Assembly: GCA_032433595.1 (NCBI GenBank)
Contig: JASWJB010000313.1
Coordinates: 1 to 51,924, forward strand
Direction of reading: 5' to 3'
DNA from: Conoideocrella luteorostrata
Taxonomy: Eukaryota > Ascomycota > Sordariomycetes > Hypocreales > Clavicipitaceae
Length of the DNA: 51,924 nucleotides
Below are positions 23,761 through 32,483 of this stretch, one piece after another (position 1 is the stretch's first letter; each line of letters opens with the position of its first letter). Both the position numbers and the translations under genes were made by a program. A model generated the notes under the pieces. That model searched no databases, had not been told where the DNA came from, and worked only from the letters and a program-made list of their open reading frames with translations.

Positions 23761-25371
23761 TCAAAACGCCTTGACCAGACGCTTCTCGGTGTAGAGCATC
23801 CTCGACCACAGGATAATCGCCGACCCCGCAAGGCACATGATGCCGGCAAAGATCTTCAGGTCCAGCCAGCCGCTGGCTGCATATTCCAAGATGGCTCCGC
23901 CGATTGGGGCCATGGTGAGGGCAGGGACAGCGATAATGAGAAAGACAATGCCCATCCGATAGCCAATCTCGGGGACGGGGGACACTGACACGGGCAGGGC
24001 GCCAACGAGAGAGACAAAGGCCCCCGATGCGAATCCGAACACGGCGGCATACACAATAGTGACAGATGACGTCTTAGCAGGAATCCAGAGGGCCAGGTTA
24101 GAGATTCCAGAAACAGCACAGGCAATAATAAACATATTCCACCTTCCGATCATATCAGCGCCATAGCCGGCGCCTAACCGGCCAAAGAGACTGCAAATAG
24201 AGTTATTGGAAATGAATAAAGGCAGCAATGCGGCTGGAAATGACCTACCTTGCGGCGTTCAATATAGCCACTAAATATTGGGACATCTCCTCCGACATGT
24301 GGGCTTCTCGATAACCCTGTGATGGCAAATAGTTGATAGGGATGTACATACCATAGGTTAGGACGAATATGCCAACTAGCAAGATGGCAAATGCGAATTC
24401 TGTAAATGGCGCAGCGAGACGTCCCATGGGAAGCTTCTTAGGCACGGGCTTTATTCTTGGACGCACTGTCGTGCAAGCAATAATCTGGAGCCCGAGAATA
24501 AGAAAGGCGCCAGCCCTGAGGGCCCAAGGATATCCATTCTTCTTAATCATCTGACCAATCATTATAGGAAAGATAACACCACCGACCGATGACCCTGTTG
24601 CCATGATACCCATCGCTGCTCCGCGCCTCTTGTCAAACCAGGTTGATATGCTAGCAAGCGCTTTTTTGTACAGTTTGTGGTTAGTTTTAAATGCTCCAGC
24701 TCGCGGCAATAAGTTGGGGGAAGCAGACCAAGCCTACCTGGTGAGTATAAACACGCAACTCCAATAGCACTACATACACCCTGGGACAAGAGGAATTGGT
24801 AGTAAGTCTTCGCTAATGATGCCATCATCAACCCAAAGACATGTAAGACTGTCCCTCCTATAATAAGCGGTCTTGGCCCATAGTTATCAAATATTCTACC
24901 GACAATAGGTCCTAGGCCAAAGAGGAAGAAGAGCTGGAGTGATGGGATCCAGGCAATTGTACTGCTAGAGTAGTCGTGCAGAGGTCCAAGTTCGTAGTAC
25001 TCCTGGAAGGTGCCCATACCTGGTTGGAAAGGCATTATGTTAGCCCCTCAAACTGCTGCTAGATGCGTGCTGTCACATAGATTGTTACTAAAGGAAGGAA
25101 AATACGCACTGTTAATCCAACCAGGGCTGCAGAATGAGCAGCACCACGCCCCCAGGACGACGAGCCACGCAGTGGTGCCGCCGTCGGGAGGACCTGCGTT
25201 CTTCAACTTTGGGCTGTCGCCTGTAGTGTGACCGAAAACCGTGTTTCTCTCATCTTCGGGGTCCCGGTCAGTCTCGCTACCGGGAGTCGACTTTGGCTGA
25301 GCTGCCTTCTCCGGGTCACTGCTGCTATCATGGGTGGAAGTGACTCTCCCAGCGTTGCCAGTGGCGGCCAT
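23761..25371 (-). CDS. MFS transporter, monocarboxylate/riboflavin (MCT/Mch) type
   Basis: Exons (minus) 25371..25110, 25019..24738, 24660..24249 and 24190..23761 give 461 aa. The junctions rebuild family signatures: GWINSMGTFQEYYE in TM1-loop, SPALASISTWFDKRRGAAMGI around TM4-5, and AASLFGRLGAGYGADMIGRWN in the second half. The cytoplasmic N-terminus is hydrophilic and acidic (about 55 aa), followed by about 12 hydrophobic segments. MCH-type fungal MFS proteins carry monocarboxylates, riboflavin or secondary metabolites. Its divergent promoter with the P450 and its place at the end of the cluster suggest product export or precursor transport, which is inference. The next frame upstream starts with TTG, so the ATG at 25371 is preferred. 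Confidence 0.9.
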
Positions 25372-25518
25372 CTCCGAGGAAGGAAACAAATTTGGATTGA
25401 ACCAACAGCCTCTAATAGTATCAACCAACAGGAATTATGTAGCGTTCTCTAAGATGGGGAAACTGCGGACGAATGCAGTATTGCAAAAGATTGTATAAAT
25501 ACTTAGAGACAACTGCGG

Positions 25519-25548
25519 GCTCAGCAGCGCTCAGCAGCGCTCAGCAGC
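25519..25548. repeat. 10-bp tandem repeat (GCTCAGCAGC)x3
   Basis: Three exact copies in the MFS-P450 divergent intergenic region, about 150 bp upstream of the MFS start. Confidence 0.85.
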
Positions 25549-25675
25549 AGATGCTATATTACTCAGCAACAGATATTCGCCACGGAATTACAGATATTTG
25601 TCAGAAATACAAGAATGTTAGAAAAGCATATTGTATAAGATTATTGGCAATTATATGAACCGGCCGCTCTATCAG

Positions 25676-25685
25676 TCCGATCGGA
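25676..25685. promoter_or_regulatory. Perfect palindrome TCCGATCGGA in the MFS-P450 promoter
   Basis: A 10-bp perfect palindrome carrying the TCGGA element seen repeatedly in the cluster's promoters, here as two half-sites back to back. It lies 305 bp upstream of the MFS start. A role as Zn2Cys6 binding site is inference. Confidence 0.3.
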
Positions 25686-25920
25686 GCGTAGAGTGGGGCG
25701 CAACGAGCCATTGTTCGAACTCGGAGGAATCGGGGCATCATCCATCCGCTTGATGCCGAGAGTGGAGGCCAAACACAGCTTGAACTCTGGTTGGCCATAA
25801 GAACAATTGGGGCTGTGACTGAGACAACAAGGCAGGTGGGGGAGGATGTTGGTAGGTTGTAAGTAGCCAAGCGAGCTTAATCAGACAAGCAGGGGCTCAA
25901 CAACGTGTAGTTCGAAATCA

Positions 25921-26021
25921 TACCGACCCAGAACACTTCCGGTCTACAGGTGCCGACACCCAACACACTCCGACATGGTGGATTCCGACGCGGCAACAGT
26001 CCCTCCGACTGAGATTCCGAC
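25921..26021. promoter_or_regulatory. Cluster of CCGAC elements, MFS-P450 divergent promoter
   Basis: Four TCCGAC copies at 25969, 25984, 26004 and 26016, preceded by TACCGAC (25921) and TGCCGAC (25951): six CCGAC in about 100 bp, all in the same orientation. They lie 380-480 bp upstream of the P450 ATG and about 600 bp upstream of the MFS ATG. Direct repeats of a CCG/CGG-containing core are typical targets of Zn2Cys6 regulators; binding by the regulator encoded at 41181-42525 is inference. Confidence 0.45.
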
Positions 26022-26398
26022 CAAGGCTCTAACAAGACGTTACCTGTATATACGGCACCGAACTACTGGCAGCGGCCCTAGGTCGGTGTATTGGGCTGCT
26101 GTCTCGACTTGCGAGAGGGTTTGTGGCAAGTAAATGAACCCAATGCGGCCTTTGTGGCGTGTTCTCGCTGCATGTAACGATGCCCGAGTTGAGATTACCA
26201 GGCAGTATATCACGCCCATTACATTGCTTAAATTTCATCATCGTCACTGCTATTTATTTTGATCATATGTGGGAACTTGGACTGGGAGAGCACAGTTGAT
26301 TATTTTCCTCTTGGCATTGTAATATCTTAATTTAGGTGACGCGATTTGTCGTCAGTGTCCTCACCACTACCAATCACCGCTCAGTTTCAGTAGCCAGG

Positions 26399-28130
26399 AT
26401 GGCGCGTATCGCCGAATATTTCCTTTCTCCAATCTTCCTCATATACACTCCCATGCTTCTTCTTCTAGGCAATGCTGTGATCTTCCTCCTCGCCAGCCTT
26501 CGCCCAAAGGCTTTCCCTCCGGGACCACGCGGGATCCCCGGTCTCGGAAACCTCCTCCAAATTGACCAAAAATTCCCCTTCCGAACATATGGCGCCTGGG
26601 CTATGGAACACGGCAAAGGCAAACTCCTAGGCGTCAAGAAGGCGGCAAACAATGTCGTCGTGCTGAACAGCGGCCGTCTGGTCCGTGAGCTCTTCGAAAA
26701 GCGTGGGGCCGTGTACAGCGACCGTCCCTGGCAGTATATCAACAATAACTGGATCTTGGGCGACGACTTAAGAATCGCCCTTTTTGTGAATGATGGTGCC
26801 TGGCTCACCCGGTGGCGCAGGGAGTTCTCGCATATTTTCAACGTGGCGGCCATCACGCGGTTCCGCCCGGTGTACGAGGCGGAAACCGCGAGGCTTCTAG
26901 TTAAGCTCCTGGAGTGCCCGACAGCGAGGATGAGGGACCTAGAAGACATTCTCGTTGGCTGGATCGTGAGTGTGCCGTGCCTGGGACTGTGTGGGAGGCG
27001 CCCCGACGATCTGGCCGACTATGGCTTCAATGTCCAGCAGTTCAGGCACGACCAGGAGCAATATCTTACCCTGCTCACGCCAGGGGCGGGGGATGTTTTC
27101 CCACTTCTGCGCTACTTTCCGAGCGTCTTCGGCATGGCACAGTGGAAGTACAAAGCTCGATACGTTAGGCAACGGCTTATCCGGTCGGGTACGTCTTTTC
27201 TGGATGCTGCCAAGGAACAGCGTGCCTCTCTGGATGCAGGCAAGTCGATTGCATGGGAAAGTCTGCTGGCCAAGATATTGAGGGAGCAGCGCGGTAAGAA
27301 GGATCACATGTTCACTGTGAAAGACATGGGCATGACCGGGGTTCAGATATTATCGGCCGCTATGAACACATCACTCGCGGTGTTCTCGATAGGTCTGCTG
27401 GTCTTCGCAAAATATCCAGAACTACAGGATCGCGCTAGGAAGGAGGTGCTCGAGGTGTTGGGAGGCATGCCGCCCAAAGCAGTCGATCTCATCAAACTGA
27501 AGTACTTGGAAGCGTTTTATAACGAGGCATGTTTCTTCGCTTGGGAATCATTGTTGTCGATAATACTGACCGATTGCTTAGATCCACCGCTGGCGTCCCG
27601 TCGCCCCTCAGGCGGCTGCCCACTCTCCCTCCAGGGACGACATCTTTGAAGGCTACCGCATCCCCAAGGGTACTTCCGTCATTGCTAATGTCTGGCATAT
27701 CCACCACTCCGAAGAGGACTACGAAGATCCTGAAGAATTCATTCCGGATCGTTTCCTGCGCCACCCGTTCGGGATGCGGCCAGATGACGCCCACGACCCG
27801 GCTCGTCTTGAGGGTTCGGGCCCACGACTCACTTACGCGTTTGGAGCCGGGCGGAGAATATGCCCGGGCATGGACTCGGCGAGGCAGAGCCTGCTGCTAG
27901 GTCTAGCCAAGGTTCTTTGGGCTTTCGAGATTTTGCCACCCGAAGGAAAGGATATCGATCTGACTATGGATACTGGCTTCATTTCGGACCTTGCCCTAAG
28001 GCCCAGGGGGTTCGACGTCGTTCTCAAACTAAGAGACGAGCGCACAAGGAACGACATCATGGACCACTACTATCAGGCCTATGAAGGCCAGGCAGAGGTT
28101 ATGGGCTGGGAAAACGGTCTTTACAGGTAG
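26399..28130 (+). CDS. Cytochrome P450 monooxygenase of the polyketide cluster
   Basis: Exons 26399..27526 and 27582..28130 give 558 aa. The 55-nt intron has a GC donor (GCATGT...TTAG) and falls inside the K-helix motif: Glu376 ends exon 1 and Ile-His-Arg opens exon 2, restoring ExxR. An N-terminal membrane anchor (about residues 9-33) is followed by the proline hinge FPPGPRGIPGLG. The heme loop is FGAGRRICPG with Cys470. The I-helix reads SAAMNTS where (A/G)Gx(D/E)T is usual: the Gly is Ala and the acid is Asn, though the Thr remains. It resembles the OrdA-like group of fungal P450s in secondary metabolism. It acts at the ER membrane, probably oxidising the polyketide product. It shares a divergent promoter with the MFS gene. 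Confidence 0.93.
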
Positions 28131-28851
28131 TTTTATGCCGGGTAGCCGGCCGGAACGGTTGATAGAACAGACGGCATGGGTAGTCCAAGTAATTTGTAGT
28201 GGACCAAAGACATAAGCATTCCAAGAAAAGATATTGTCATTTGCCAGTCAGGCAGGACAATGGAAAGAACTTGATGTCAAGAGTCACAGAGCCTCTCGAA
28301 GAATTGAGGCAAGGTGCTTGCTTTAGTAGCAGGGCAAATGAAGCTGTTTAAGTGATTGAAGTAAATCGCATTTCGTGGTACAAGTTTTATTGTGTATGAC
28401 ACTACGCAATATGACAGGGAGGCTAAATCTCCGTTTTTTTCAGTACATGACTGTACTTGAGCCCTCTACAAAGGTCTCGTCGTGGTTATTTAAAAGTTCT
28501 GCTGATTTCATTGTCATGCAAGCTTCTTTGGTGGGAGTAGAGAGCTCTGACGGCATAGTGATAACTCAGCAAAACAAACGTGACTTCTGTAAGACGGAAA
28601 TAATGTTGTTGCTAAGCCCAGACTCGAGCGCGGCGTTCACGTTGAACTGGATACCGGAAGGTACAGCTGATCCACATAAATTTACGAGCGCTCCATCAAT
28701 CAATCCGTTCGTTGATATGTGAGAAACAGCGCAGATTTATTAAAGATACAAGATGGATAGGTCAATTTGCTTGGAGTCCTTCTTCTTTCCTAGTGTCTAT
28801 GGTTCAGCTCTATCCTACTCCCGTCGATGAGTTATGTCAATCACCCGTCTC
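28131..28851. other. Convergent 3' intergenic region, no gene seen
   Basis: Lies between the stops of the P450 (+) and hydrolase (-) genes. A 115-codon open frame (28375-28722, +) has no recognisable motif and is not called. Confidence 0.5.
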
Positions 28852-29962
28852 TTAGAAATCCATGCGCGTCTGCAAAAACTGCAACTGCCTGTTCAAAATA
28901 CAATCAACCTCCCCGAATATCCAGTCAAGATGCCCTTTGCCCTTCAGTATGTCCAGCTCTTTGGGCTCCCCCATGCGCCCATAGGCCTCGAGCTGGTCCT
29001 TTGCGGGGCATGAAACGTCTAGCTCGGGTGTCACCATGAGACAAGGGGTCGGAGCAATATATTCGACAAGGTTCAAAACGTTCCAAGATAGAGCGCGGTA
29101 ATAGGTCTGGGCAGTAACGCGGTTCTCGACTGGTATGCCCAGACGCTCGAGTGCGGGCATCATTTCAGCGGCGAGCTGGAGGCCGTTGGGGACGCTGCCG
29201 TCCTCGTTGACGTAGGGGAGATACATGGGGTCGTCTCCAGCAAGACGGCCGGCGCGATCGTACATGGCCAGCTCGAGAATCGGTTGGCGTCTGTCGGGAA
29301 GACCTGTTGAATCGATCAGAGGTGCGACCGAGATCACGGCGGCAATTCGCTTGCTGCATGTGAATTTTGGGTCAGTCGAGGAGGAACTTGGGACAGATCA
29401 GAGAGAAGAGAAATGTGTGAGAAAAAATCGGCTACGTACTCAAAAGCTGCTGCTGCGAGGGTAACATTGCCACCAAAACACAGACCCCAGAGCGCTATCT
29501 TTGTGTTGTCTACTAAAGTGTTCCCGCAAAGCCACGTTACGGCATCATGAAGGTGTTCAGCCTGCTGTCTTGGATCTATCTGCCGACCGATAGTGAGATT
29601 GAGTAGTGGTACTATTATTGGGGAAGACCCCTGACTTTCAAGATAAAAACTCACATCATTCCTGGGCTCGCCGTCACTATTGCCAATACTGCGAGGGTCA
29701 TAAGCAAGGCAAGTGACGTCCCGCTCTTGAAACCACTTAGAGATGTCGGGTATAATGGCATCCTTAGGCATGTTAAACTAACTAAACGTTAATCTACGGA
29801 TATCTTTAAAGCGATTAACAGAAGGCTGGAATCAAGGCTCCGTACTCCAGGGGACAAGATCATGGCTGGACCACGCTTTGAGGCTGGATACAACCAGCCG
29901 CGCAAGGTCAATCCATCGAGGGTTTGGAACTCGACATCAAGGCGGGGTAAATTAGAGGGCAT
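28852..29962 (-). CDS. Alpha/beta hydrolase, polyketide transferase/hydrolase-like, with Cys nucleophile
   Basis: Exons (minus) 29962..29846, 29777..29655, 29579..29440 and 29353..28852 give 293 aa. The first exon rescues an N-terminus invisible in a simple ORF view ([20 protein letters not shown]) and splicing gives [14 protein letters not shown]. Intron 2 (75 nt) is in frame without a stop. The nucleophile elbow is GLCFGG, so Cys114 replaces the usual Ser, as in dienelactone hydrolases; likely acid Asp239 (TPELDVSC) and His268 (GKGHLDW). The fold and the [16 protein letters not shown] segment match the hydrolases found beside fungal HR-PKS genes, such as the fumagillin polyketide transferase. 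It probably takes the chain from the PKS ACP, which has no thioesterase domain, and hydrolyses or transfers it. No signal peptide, so cytosolic. Confidence 0.87.
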
Positions 29963-30722
29963 CGTGCCCTCTGTGTTAGAGGAGAGCCGGAGACGGGAGG
30001 TACAATTGATTGTAGCTACCGACAGAAGTATTCGGTTGGTGTGTGCTATTGTGGGAATTGCAAACGTTTTACAAAGGAGAACCGGTGAAATTTGGCATGG
30101 CAGGATACTTCTGCTTAATATCCAACTGGGAATAAGAAGTATTGAGGACGGTTACCAGAAAATCCGAAGCCTTGGTACAGCAATCGGCATCCGGTCTGGC
30201 CGGTCCCACGACATCGGAATCGGGGTCGGCCATCCCTGCATCTATGTCGGATCCGCAAGTCGGTGCTTACACCGACGTCTTGCCCGATAGCTGCAGCCGA
30301 TGAAGCAAAGGTTGCATAGCAGCTTTATTTCTGCCCATACAGTGACGGTCGACAGTCGACATTATTGGACGTATACGGGCCGCTGTAACTATACGCAGCT
30401 CTGGGCAAAGACCGACATCACGTAGAAAGTTCTGATGCATACATCACAAGGATATGAAATCTATCCTCGAAAGAATTTACACAAACGACAAATTCCCACC
30501 AGCCTGATTTTGAGAGAAATGAGATTTCATTTTACATTTTAGAAAAAAAAAAAAGGTTCTAGATTTCTACTTTGCACTTCTAGCATCTATAGGCATCGGG
30601 TACGGCTTTGTGCTAAAAGCACAAGTCTCACCAAGTGTGTAATGCAGGGGTAACGGGAAGCGAAATTTGACATGCGCACACCCTGAACCAACTATTGATT
30701 CACAAGTAGGACATAAGACCAT
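29963..30722. other. Promoter region of the hydrolase gene, 3' region of the ER gene
   Basis: Contains the TCGG-rich block described separately and an A run near 30542. A 142-codon plus-strand frame (29862-30290) overlaps hydrolase exon 1 and has no motif; it is treated as antisense noise. Confidence 0.5.
30184..30276. promoter_or_regulatory. TCGG-rich block upstream of the hydrolase gene
   Basis: TCGG occurs at 30184, 30214, 30220, 30226, 30247 and 30260, with CCGA at 30272. Three of them are spaced exactly 6 bp apart (TCGGAATCGGGGTCGG), and TCGGATCCG is at 30247. At 30184, TCGGCATCCGG fits TCG-N5-CGR, the site known for AflR. The block is 220-315 bp upstream of the hydrolase start. Function is inferred from repetition in the cluster. 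Confidence 0.4.
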
Positions 30723-31836
30723 CTAGTAAGCCAGCAATGGCAGTACTAGCTTCTTACCATGCACGTTTCCAAGGCGCAAGTCATCCACACTCTGGGAAAT
30801 GTTCCCCAAGCCCCCGTCCCGGATTTCCAGCGGATGGTGCCTGATGATACTATCCTGCAGCCACTTCTCAGCCTGGACGAACAACCGCGCTCCGAACTGC
30901 CTATGCTCAGGCGTGCTCGGGCGTCCATACATGCCCTTCATCTCAACTGGAGCCCCCAGCATGGATTGGGCCATTAGCCAGTCAGCGCGAACATCTCTGC
31001 GCATGTATTTAACGGTGGTGGATATTGCCTCGAGCGCAATGTATGTCCCGCCAGACGCACCGATCGCATCGTAGCACATTTTCATTATGGCAGCGTCAGT
31101 GACACAGTCCAGGACATACCTCAGACTGTTGTCAGTGTAAACGCGGATGTCAGCACCACATGCAGGCGAATGGTAGTCAAAACAGGCTGCAGCCCCAAAT
31201 GACTCGCACATGGCGTTGTTGACAGGCGAGCAGGTGACGATGGGTTTGTAACCAGCCCTGAGGCGATAAGGTCAGCGATAGATAGCTCCGAGAACAGTAC
31301 ACAATATGCGAATCTTCTTACATCTTTAATAGCTGCGTCGCCATGGTTCCTGTAGCCGTAGCACCTCCTGAGACAAGTACGGCTTCACCCGCACCCCCTT
31401 GCATACGTAGTCCAAGACCGGGTGCTTGAAAAAGAGCCAAACCGGCGGTAGCAATTGCAAGGCCCATTGAACATGCCTCGGTAAATGACAAGGCCGCGGG
31501 GATATGACAGCTCAAATCCTCGACTGCCAAAGCATACTCGGCAAACGCACCGGCTGTCTTGTCCGAGGCATTCATACCAAAGGTGACGGCTAGTATACGG
31601 TCACCTTCCTTGAATCGCTTCACTTCTTCCCCTACCTCAATGACGGTACCTGCAAAGTCACAGCCACCTAGAGCCCCGGGAGCGTTGGAATCTACAATTT
31701 TTGCGTCGTGTGGGTTCATAGCGATAGCATGAACACGGCACAACATCGAGCCTCGGTTCGTGATGGGGATGCAGATATTCTCCGCAAGGCAGTAGCCACC
31801 GAGTTCACCACCAACAACAGCCTTCATCGTAGACAT
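30723..31836 (-). CDS. Trans-acting enoyl reductase (MDR superfamily, LovC-like)
   Basis: Exons (minus) 31836..31322 and 31257..30723 give 349 aa; the junction restores LLKMAGYKPIVTCSP. The start could also be the ATG three codons downstream (31827). Seen: GroES-like N-terminal domain with PHDAKIVDSNAPGALGGCDFAG (about 45-66), VIEVGEEVKRFKEGDRI, and the Rossmann nucleotide-binding segment VLVSGGATATGTMATQLLK (about 155-172). It lacks the Cys/His ligands of zinc alcohol dehydrogenases, as expected for polyketide enoyl reductases. It is transcribed divergently from the PKS across a 647-bp shared promoter. It should reduce selected alpha,beta-double bonds of the ACP-bound chain with NADPH, compensating for the degenerate ER of the PKS. 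Family length (about 350 aa) fits. Confidence 0.93.
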
Positions 31837-32121
31837 GAGATTGGTATGAGCTACTATAAGAAACGCTGCAAAAGGAATAACAGTAGATAAACGAAGATAT
31901 GAGTTGATCCGACTTCTTGGTTTTGGTTTTGGTTTTGTTTCGGGAGTGGTGGTTTGGCCATTCACCTGTAGTGGCAATGCAACTTTGGCAAAAATGAACA
32001 CCAGCTATACAAATACGTACCAGCAGCCACCATACGTCGGTTACATTGACATTTTCAACTTGATGAGAGCTGATATGATGAATGGGACCGGAGACCGGGG
32101 CGGCTCCGAGCAGTAAAGTCA

Positions 32122-32141
32122 CCGATGCTCACATGCATCGG
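32122..32141. promoter_or_regulatory. Inverted repeat CCGATGC-N6-GCATCGG in the ER-PKS divergent promoter
   Basis: A perfect 7-bp inverted repeat with a 6-bp spacer, between the ER start (31836) and the PKS start (32484). A further TCGG follows at 32147, and TCCGAC lies at 32197. The CCG-N14-CGG geometry suits a dimeric Zn2Cys6 protein; binding is inference. Confidence 0.45.
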
Positions 32142-32371
32142 ACTACTCGGTCCCGTCTTCGCTGCTCCAGTATAGTCCTTCACAAGATTTGTCAGATCCG
32201 ACTAGGATCTAGTTCCGGCTCAGAGAGACGGATTCTGGCTTGATTACCATATTTGGACACCTCGGCCTCCGGGGTTTCTGGCTTGACACCGATTGCTCAA
32301 GGCAAACCTTGTCGCATTTCGGTTTTTCATCTTTAAGCAGCTAAGTGCTCGCCGTTTCTACTTCTCCTTGT

Positions 32372-32377
32372 TATATA
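32372..32377 (+). promoter_or_regulatory. TATA-like element of the PKS gene
   Basis: TATATA about 110 bp upstream of the PKS ATG at 32484; a second A/T element (ATAAAAG) lies near 32390. Confidence 0.4.
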
Positions 32378-32483
32378 CCAAATCTCTGCATAAAAGCCTA
32401 AATTGAACACGCCGCTCTTTGTCGTGTTTCTCCAGTCAATCCACCTTCAAACCCTCCCTCCTACAGCCTTGGCAGTTTTCAAC

